Both the position numbers and the translations under genes were made by a program. The notes beneath the pieces were generated by a model. That model had not been told where the DNA came from and ran no database searches. It saw only the letters and a program-made list of their open reading frames with translations. This document shows, in pieces, positions 57,793-64,000 of a DNA stretch of 64,000 nt; the stretch's first letter is position 1, and each line of letters starts with the position of its first letter. Source of the stretch: Nectonema munidae (lineage: Eukaryota; Nematomorpha; Nectonematoida; Nectonematidae). The stretch lies in the NCBI GenBank assembly GCA_030549495.1, contig JAUIRK010000570.1, positions 413,501-477,500 on the forward strand. Direction: 5' to 3'.

Positions 57793-59449
57793 CTTCGCGT
57801 TTTAAATCTCTTCTCTTGTTTAAGCTCTCCTATCTCATTCAGCTCTCTTCTCTCTAATTTGTATTTAGAGTTAAATTAAAAATAATTCTATTTTATCTAA
57901 GTTCAATATTTTCATAACCTTTTTTAATGATACCAAAGTCCAGCTATTCATATTAATCACAGAAATTTTTGGTAAAAATTTAGTTTCATCAATACACCAA
58001 ATATTTTGCAAAAATGAAAATTTGTTTTTAAATGAGAAAAATAGTTTTCAATCGTTACAATTTTATATCAATGACTATTGTCAGACTCCCGTTAAAAATT
58101 TTTTTCAACAAAGATCACTTAATATTTATCAGTACGTTTGTTACATTTTATAACATTTGAAAACTTAAATTTTTCAAGTCAAGAAATTTTTTTCCAATAG
58201 CTATTTGGGAATAAATATTTTGACCAGCCATTCAGTAAAAAAGCAAAAATACTCAATTTGTTTAATATTTGAGCAGATATTTTATATAATATTCGATTGT
58301 TAAATTTTGTAAGTAACACTGTACATAATAATAAATTTAATCTTTTTTTTAAGAAAATTTGTTGATTATTATAATAAAAACATAATATCGAAACAAAATG
58401 TTTCAGTTGTTAAAAATGTTGACAGCTGTCAGAATTTTATTTGTAGACAGAAATAGTCAAAAAAAACACAATGATTTTCTTGTTCTCGTATACTATGATG
58501 TCTATAATTTATGTTAGTTTAAATGGTTTTTTTTTATGATTTTGTGTTCTTAGACTTAAATAATTTTATGAAAAGTGTTTTTTGTATACTATGATTCTTT
58601 ACTAAATGTAAAAAATACAAGCGTTACCAAATCACCCTATAAGGATTAGCTACTTAAACGTCGGCTTTTGCTGCTCATAAAAACTGGAAAATATCAAATA
58701 AAGTGCCGATAAACTATCTCATTTTTTATGCCTCCTATTATTTTGAAATTTTTCTTAGAACAGACAATTTCATTTTAAAATAAAAATTGCTTTATTAGCT
58801 TATTTTATCTCCTTTCTCTCTTATGTTAATTATGTAGCAAATTTTTCAATTTTGAGTAAAAGGTAAAGGTACAGTGTGTGTGTTTTCATTGACAAGGCAC
58901 TGATGTACCGCTTATGTCAAACTATAGACAAATTCGTATCGATGAGGAATCGAATCCAGAGGCTTCCGTGCTTAGTTCATCATCTCAACCCACCTGTCAT
59001 GCCACCCATAGAGTATGCTGTAGGAGTGGTTCCCAACCTTTTAAGTTTCGGGCACAACCGAAACATTTCTTGCCAAACGCAACAGGCCCATTCGGTTTTG
59101 CTCCTATTTGCGGGGTGTTGCCTGCTCTTTTCGTGCCTTTTGCTGGTCCCTTTCTTGGGGGTTCCGTTGGGGGGGTTGGTTGGGTTTGGGGTTTCGGGCC
59201 CTGGGCGCGGTTCGTTTTCGGCATCTTCCTTGTTTTCCCTTTGTCTCTCTAACCCAGGTTTCTGTCCCGTTTTGGGGGGTCGTGGTCCGCTTTACGGAGC
59301 AAGTCGAGTTTGCGGTTTCGATCGTTGGGAGCACTGGTGGGGTTCTTTTGCGAAAGGCCCCGTCTCACCAAACTCCCGGTTGAACATCCACAAAAGCAAA
59401 GGTCGACAAAGGGCCGCGGCCAAAAGTCGTGGGTTTTTGTAGCTGTGTT

Positions 59450-60250
59450 GTTGAATAGTCTTTTTGTATAGCCCACGGTCCTGGATACCGTCCCTGTTTA
59501 GGGCCCCTGGCGATGTGTCGAAGCGTTTGGAGGTTCTTTCTCCGTCAGGTTTCTTGTTTTTACCTTGTTGTCTTCCTGTATCAAATACAAAGATGATCTT
59601 TGCCGTGATGAGTGTAAACTTTCGTCCAAGAAGAAAATGCTCCATGTCTTACGCTTCAATTTGGCCTCTTCCTTTTCTATCGAAGAATGTTTTTTTGCAT
59701 CCATGAGTGTTCTTGACAAGAAGGCAACTGGTTTGCCAAGCTGTTTAGTGTTGCCGCATTGCAAATTGGGAGGCTCGTTTCCGTGTGAACGATCTTTCGT
59801 CGTTGGGATGGGTCGCCTTAATTTTGCTGAAGCTTTGAAAGTTGGTTGCCTTTGCGGTGGGAAGTCGAGTTTGTGAAAGTGGTTTTCTTTTGCTGAATAG
59901 TTCTTTATCCCTTCGCAAGTAGCAACTCCCATACCCTTTGTATTCTCTTTGCTTCTTGGTGGATGAAGTCGAGTGGGTTGACCCTTCGGTGTCTGGACTG
60001 AGGCTCCTTTTCGATGTGGTATCCAAGTAGATTTAAAGAGTCCGTTGAGAATACACCTTTTCTTTGTTAAAGGTCAAGTTGCATTGTTGAGCAGCATCTA
60101 GGAAGCGAGCCGGTTTCTGTTGTGTTCTTCCATGGTATTTCCCATACCCTAATGTTATCTAAGTAAGCAAATGTACCAGCACATTTGTACTTGAAGATTA
60201 TGTCCTATCATTCTTTGAAAAAAGAAAGTTCGTAGTAAATGGTATTGAGT
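59450..60250 (-). mobile_element. Fossil Ty3/Gypsy fragment (RT end and RNase H)
   Basis: Minus-strand reading shows family landmarks in order: the FAYLDN palm region near 60150, the LGYH and PLDFIH phrases that end the RT, and the RNase H block GKPVAFLSRTL with HSSIEKEEA. Only part of the pol region is present, no LTRs are seen, and the copy is broken in several places. Old relative to its surroundings. Confidence 0.75.
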
Positions 60251-61660
60251 GAATTGATACATTATATTAAAAGTAATGGTTTTTTTCTGGAGAAGAGGAA
60301 TTGTGTATGTGACTTGAGGTCTAAAGTTATAAAAAAGGAATATTTCGCTACTTCATTAGATATCATGAATTTTAGGAGCGGATATGGTTAACATGGTGAA
60401 CTTGTTCCGTTTGCTGTATAATGTCATTCTTGTTTTTCCCATGTGTTGATTTGTCTATGGGATAACTTTTTGATAATTTTTCTTCGGAAGTTCTGAATTG
60501 TTGTTTATGAATTTGTTGAAGAATAGTGTATTTGTAGGTGTATTTTTTGAGAGATTCTGGAAAAGTTTGGGAGATTCTACCTTCATGGTTTCAGGTGAAG
60601 AAGATTTTTTATATTGATTTTTATGTTTTGTTGAATACTCTTCGAAGGATATTATAAATTTTGGGAAAAATAATCTGTACTTTCTAGTGTTTTTTAAAAA
60701 TAATTTTGGGTGTGTGTAATTCTATTACTTCTTTCTTTATATTTATTTGTTTTCTTTGGCGAGACTTTCTTTAATGAAGTTCGTGAGGATGTTGAATTTT
60801 TTTCTGTTCAAATATTGTGGTTTTCAAGATTGAGATTGTGAATATTTTATCTTACCTCTAAAACTCTTAAAAATCCAACTTTTAAAATTTGTTTTTGATT
60901 TGAGTTTATTGATTGTTACAAAATAATTGGTTTGTGATTTATTTTAAATTTTATTATTTGAATGTAGTGTGTTTGATTTGGTTGGTTTGTTGTTGGGCAA
61001 AGGAGTGGTGATATATTTGTTATTTTGGTTAAGTTGTTTTGTTGTTGGAGATGAGTTGTTTTTTTTATGTAGTTGTTGTTTACTTATGATGATTTATTTT
61101 GGTATGTTAATTGAGTTCTTTGTAGTTTTTAGATTTTGGAGAATTCGTATGGTGTCGGGGGTTTGTTGTTGGGAAAAAATAATGTGAAAATATTTATTCT
61201 TTGGTTGTATAGGTCTTAGGTTGTAATAGGTATTTTGGGTTGTGTATATGGTAATGTGGGTATTTTTATATGAAATTTTGAAGAAAATTTTCGAATTTTA
61301 GATTTGTTTTTAGGTTGGGAGTTGATGTTTGGAAATGTGGTTTAAGAAATTATATAAAATTATTGTGATAAATTGTATAAATGAAAAAAAGAGTTTAAAT
61401 TTAAAAAATAATAATGGTAATTCATGTTATATAGTATAATTTGAATAGGAGATAGGTTTTTGTTATTTATTTTTTTTTTGATGTGGTTTTAGTAATTAGA
61501 ATGTTGTGGTGGTTTGGTTGAGTGTGTTTGGGGTGTTTGAGTGTGGGTTTATTTGATGTTGGTGTTCGTTTGGTTTGAGTGTGTGTCTTTATTTGATGTT
61601 GGTTTCGTTTGGTTGATGTTTATTTGATGTGGATATTGGTTTGGGTTTGAGATAATTTGC
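60250..61660. other. Strand-skewed T/G-rich, C-poor stretch
   Basis: The plus strand is dominated by T and G, with very few C, over about 1.4 kb, for example around 60960-61270 and 61490-61640, where GTTTGGTTTGAGTGTG-like words recur. No coding motif. It lies within the composite insertion next to the Gypsy fragment. Confidence 0.75.
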
Positions 61661-62383
61661 ATAGTACAGGCACCCTTTGAGGAAAAACTTATTTAAAATT
61701 TCCATAGTTTTTTTATTATAATTTTTTTATTTCTATATCTGCATTCTGCATTGATGCAACAATACCTTATACAGAGATCATATAAAAAAAATGTATACTG
61801 ATCCTGCTATCACAGAAAATATAATAATACAAATATGTAATGTTAAGTTTTAGATGTTTTAAAATAAGAATTATTCTAAAAAAAGAAAAAGTAGAAGCAT
61901 AAATTTTTCTGATAATGAAAAATAAAGCTTGAGTAAAAGTTAAAAACAATTATATAAATTTAATTAAAAAAAATATCTAAGCTAAAAGTTGAATTGTTAA
62001 TTAGACAATAAAAGCAGAAAGAATGAAACTAATACAATTTTTACCCTGAATTTTGGGGCACCCAAAAAATCTTACGGCACCCTTTAGTGCCGCGGCACAC
62101 CGGTTGGGAATCAATGCTGTAGGGGATACATCAAATTAGTTTTCAAAAAACTTAAGTTATTGTAACTTTATCCTCAAATGTTTATGCAAATGACATTCAA
62201 TTAACACCTATTAATGTACGCACTATCCTCTAATATGTACTTTATTCAATCTCCAAGACACAATTACATTTATTACACCTTTAAGCCTCAATGTACTCAC
62301 AAGGACACACATACACATACCTGTATAATGCACAGAACATATACTTATATATATGTAATTAAAGAAAGCGAGGAGTCACTTCT

Positions 62384-62625
62384 TAAGATCTTCACCGTCA
62401 TCAACAAAGGCTATCAATGAGCCAGAGAAAAAGTGAAGATTGGAGACCTCTGCCAATTCACTGTTATAAGGCTATCAATGAGCCAAGAAGATTAAAGACC
62501 TCTGCAAATTCACAGTTATAAGGCTATCAATGAGCTAAGAAGATTGAAGACCTCTGCAAATTCACCGTTATCATCAACAAAAGGCTATCAATGAGCCAAG
62601 AAGTTTGAGATCTCTACCAACTTTC
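62384..62625 (+). repeat. Minisatellite, 52-61-bp units
   Basis: Four units marked by GGCTATCAATGAGCCAAGAAG at 62409, 62470, 62522 and 62583, each followed by GA-rich then GACCTCTGCAAATTCACCG. Present in copy B only. Two diverged units occur at 5725-5815. Confidence 0.85.
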
Positions 62626-62699
62626 GTTAATATAATAAAATTATATCCTCAATTACACTTCAACGTAATAGTTATGCTGTAAAATTTTTTAGTATTACA

Positions 62700-62825
62700 A
62701 ATCCATTTTCTTTTTTCAAAATCTTATTTGTTAGTTTTAATCTTTTTTCCTACCCACACTGGGCCCCGCGCAATCTATTTTGCATAGGGCCCCTCGAACA
62801 CAAGGGCCCCGGCCCTGCCTTTCAT
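62700..62825. repeat. Terminal piece of a GGGCCC-rich element
   Basis: GGGCCCCGCGCAAT, GGGCCCCTCGAACAC and GGGCCCCGGCCCTG at 62761-62818 look like the right end of an hAT-type element (inverted: CAGGGCCGGGGCCC). No left partner found. Confidence 0.4.
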
Positions 62826-63239
62826 ATAAACATCGCAGGGTGTCTAGTAGACTCTTTGCCTTCATAAAACACTCACTCATATAAAACTATCCAACCTTTA
62901 GTTATTTGTTTTCAGTTGTTTTCTCTAAGAATCAAATATCCTTTCATCAATTCCTGTAATGTACCTGGTAGAATACTTCATTTACAAATGAAAATCCTAT
63001 TCCACCCCCCCCCCCCAACAATTTTGGATTTTTTTAAACTAGTGTATATTCTGCAAATTTATTTAAAATATTTTCGCTGGAAGTATAGTATTTAAATTCA
63101 CCAAATTTGTAAAAAAAAAATATAAAGTAGTCTCATAAATTTAGGATACATATTATGAGATTGAATGAAGCAGTTTGCTTCAAACCTCAAAAATGCTTTA
63201 GTTCGAAAAAACTAAAAATTCATGTCAACCGAAAAAGAG

Positions 63240-64000
63240 TACTGCAAATAAAAGCCAAATTTACGTACACTTGAAGCAAAAATAATCAGAATGATTTTTA
63301 CAAACTGGTAAGCAACACTTTTTGCATTTTCTAATTGTTCTGCTCTTTTTTGGTAAACACATGGAGCATACACCTCTCAAGTTTGTAGTTTGGGAAGTGG
63401 AGTTTGCTGAAAACCCATAGTAATTCAAAAGGTTCATTGTTCTTAGGTTGATATTTGCTGCATTAGAACGCAATTTCATTGATTCTTCACTAAGAAGAAA
63501 TGAAATCTTTTTATAAACACTTTTCTCCCACTACTTCTCACGGATGGAAAGCTTCCGGGACTATTGTTTTGGGCGATAATGAAAGAGTTCAAACACGCAA
63601 TATCAAGATAGTTGCTGAAAACACATCTTGTCCACCGTCTGGAGGGTTTATAACTTCTATATTGTTTCAGCATTCTATTTCCAACATCTACGCCACTTTT
63701 GAATTTATTGTACTCAAGTAAGGATTCAGGCTTTCCTGTATCTTGGCATATTTCAACATTTCTTCTGTGCTGAGAAGAAAGATGTAAACAACCTTGAAAT
63801 TACGTCTAGCATGCTTTCTCGGAATATATGCGGATAAAGAAGCTTCTTTTGAATAGACAATACGTGTATCACATTCGTTCAAACGCAGAGTTTAATATAA
63901 GCAGGCTATAAAATTCGAGGAACAAATCTTCTTGAAGCTAGAACAGTTTCGCATAGAGTCAATTTTCTTTCAAGTGCCCACTTGGCAATTTCATGTGATG
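63240..64000 (-). pseudogene. piggyBac transposase C-terminal part, runs off the window
   Basis: On the minus strand: FKVVYIFLLSTEEM near 63760-63795, YRSYKPSRRWTRCVFSNYLD and NSFIIAQNNSPG near 63560-63665, RKVFIKRFHFFLVKNQ near 63480-63525, and a Cys-rich tail CSMCLPKKSRTIRKC, CCLPVCKNHSDYFC near 63264-63370. This is the helix block and zinc-binding C-terminus of a PGBD-type piggyBac transposase. The GGVD motif is missing where expected and the frame shifts between blocks. A different subfamily from the 14020-15560 copy, judged by the tail. Confidence 0.75.

Larger units (their letters stand above)
59025..62115. mobile_element. hAT-ended composite insertion with fossil Ty3/Gypsy sequence
   Basis: 3091 bases. 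Ends AGTGGTTCCCAACC and, inverted, ATTGATTCCCAACC, of hAT type. Perfect 8-bp flanks GCTGTAGG at 59017-59024 and 62116-62123. Copy A shows the empty site TATGCTGTAGGGGATAC near 52485. No hAT transposase is visible inside; the interior holds a Gypsy fragment and a strongly strand-biased stretch. Confidence 0.88.
57800..63150. repeat. Duplicated block, copy B
   Basis: Second copy of the block at 48985-53620, same orientation. It lacks the copy A insertions but has its own: 59025-62115, and about 700 bases of extra sequence between 62150 and 62820, including the minisatellite. The remaining matched parts are close, apart from small indels. Confidence 0.8.

Noticed and set aside
58876-59442. A 188-codon plus-strand open frame
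   Set aside because: It crosses the hAT insertion boundary at 59025 and reads the antisense of the Gypsy-derived stretch. No protein family fits; GC-rich DNA gives long open frames by chance.
1-64000. CRISPR arrays, bacterial operons, rRNA genes
   Set aside because: None seen. Introns, SINEs, LINEs and TIR elements show that this is animal nuclear DNA.

Overview
The window is AT-rich animal DNA from an invertebrate. It holds one intact host gene spread over many introns, set in a dense layer of DNA transposons, LINEs, SINEs and satellites. The transposon mix (piggyBac, BED-type hAT, pogo/Tigger, CR1/Jockey-like and RTE-like LINEs, and an orphan zinc-cluster element family that I recall from arthropod and cnidarian genomes) points to an arthropod, plausibly a crustacean such as a parasitic copepod. 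That guess is weak and rests on composition and memory of protein families, not on a search.

Host gene (10871-41874, minus strand). I assembled 14 exons by hand. Every acceptor ends in AG, every donor starts with GT, and all phases agree. The result is 817 codons plus a stop, encoding ABCB6, the porphyrin/heme half-transporter. TMD0 with its N-terminal cysteine pair, the six-helix core and every ATPase motif of the nucleotide-binding domain are present. Introns range from about 55 bp to about 8 kb and hold most of the transposons on the left side of the window.

Left flank (1-10870): satellite fragments, LINE and piggyBac debris and a tRNA-type SINE; no host gene recognised. Last intron (10971-19003): a piggyBac element bounded by TTAA, split by two hAT insertions that each hit a palindromic repeat of the piggyBac; then a LINE 3' region folded back on itself as an inverted repeat, then a Tigger/pogo remnant. 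Middle introns: an RTE-like LINE tail, a 2.5-kb endonuclease/RT LINE, an hAT MITE with perfect target duplications, two SINEs. First intron (34831-41374): two more hAT MITEs, a SINE and a decayed BED/hAT transposase.

Right half (41875-64000): no host gene recognised. It contains a LINE ORF1 cut by a 2.36-kb hAT, two members of an orphan transposase-like family, two tandem satellites of about 147-150 bp, and a block present twice (about 48985-53620 and 57800-63150). Because the two copies carry different insertions, each copy supplies the empty site for insertions in the other. This defines the ends and target duplications of four elements. One is a 2409-bp element (49731-52139) with terminal inverted repeats, an 8-bp target duplication and an orphan zinc-cluster protein as its only coding sequence. 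I consider this the most interesting object in the window. Another is a 3.1-kb hAT-ended insertion holding a fossil Ty3/Gypsy fragment and a strongly strand-skewed stretch. The window ends inside another piggyBac transposase.
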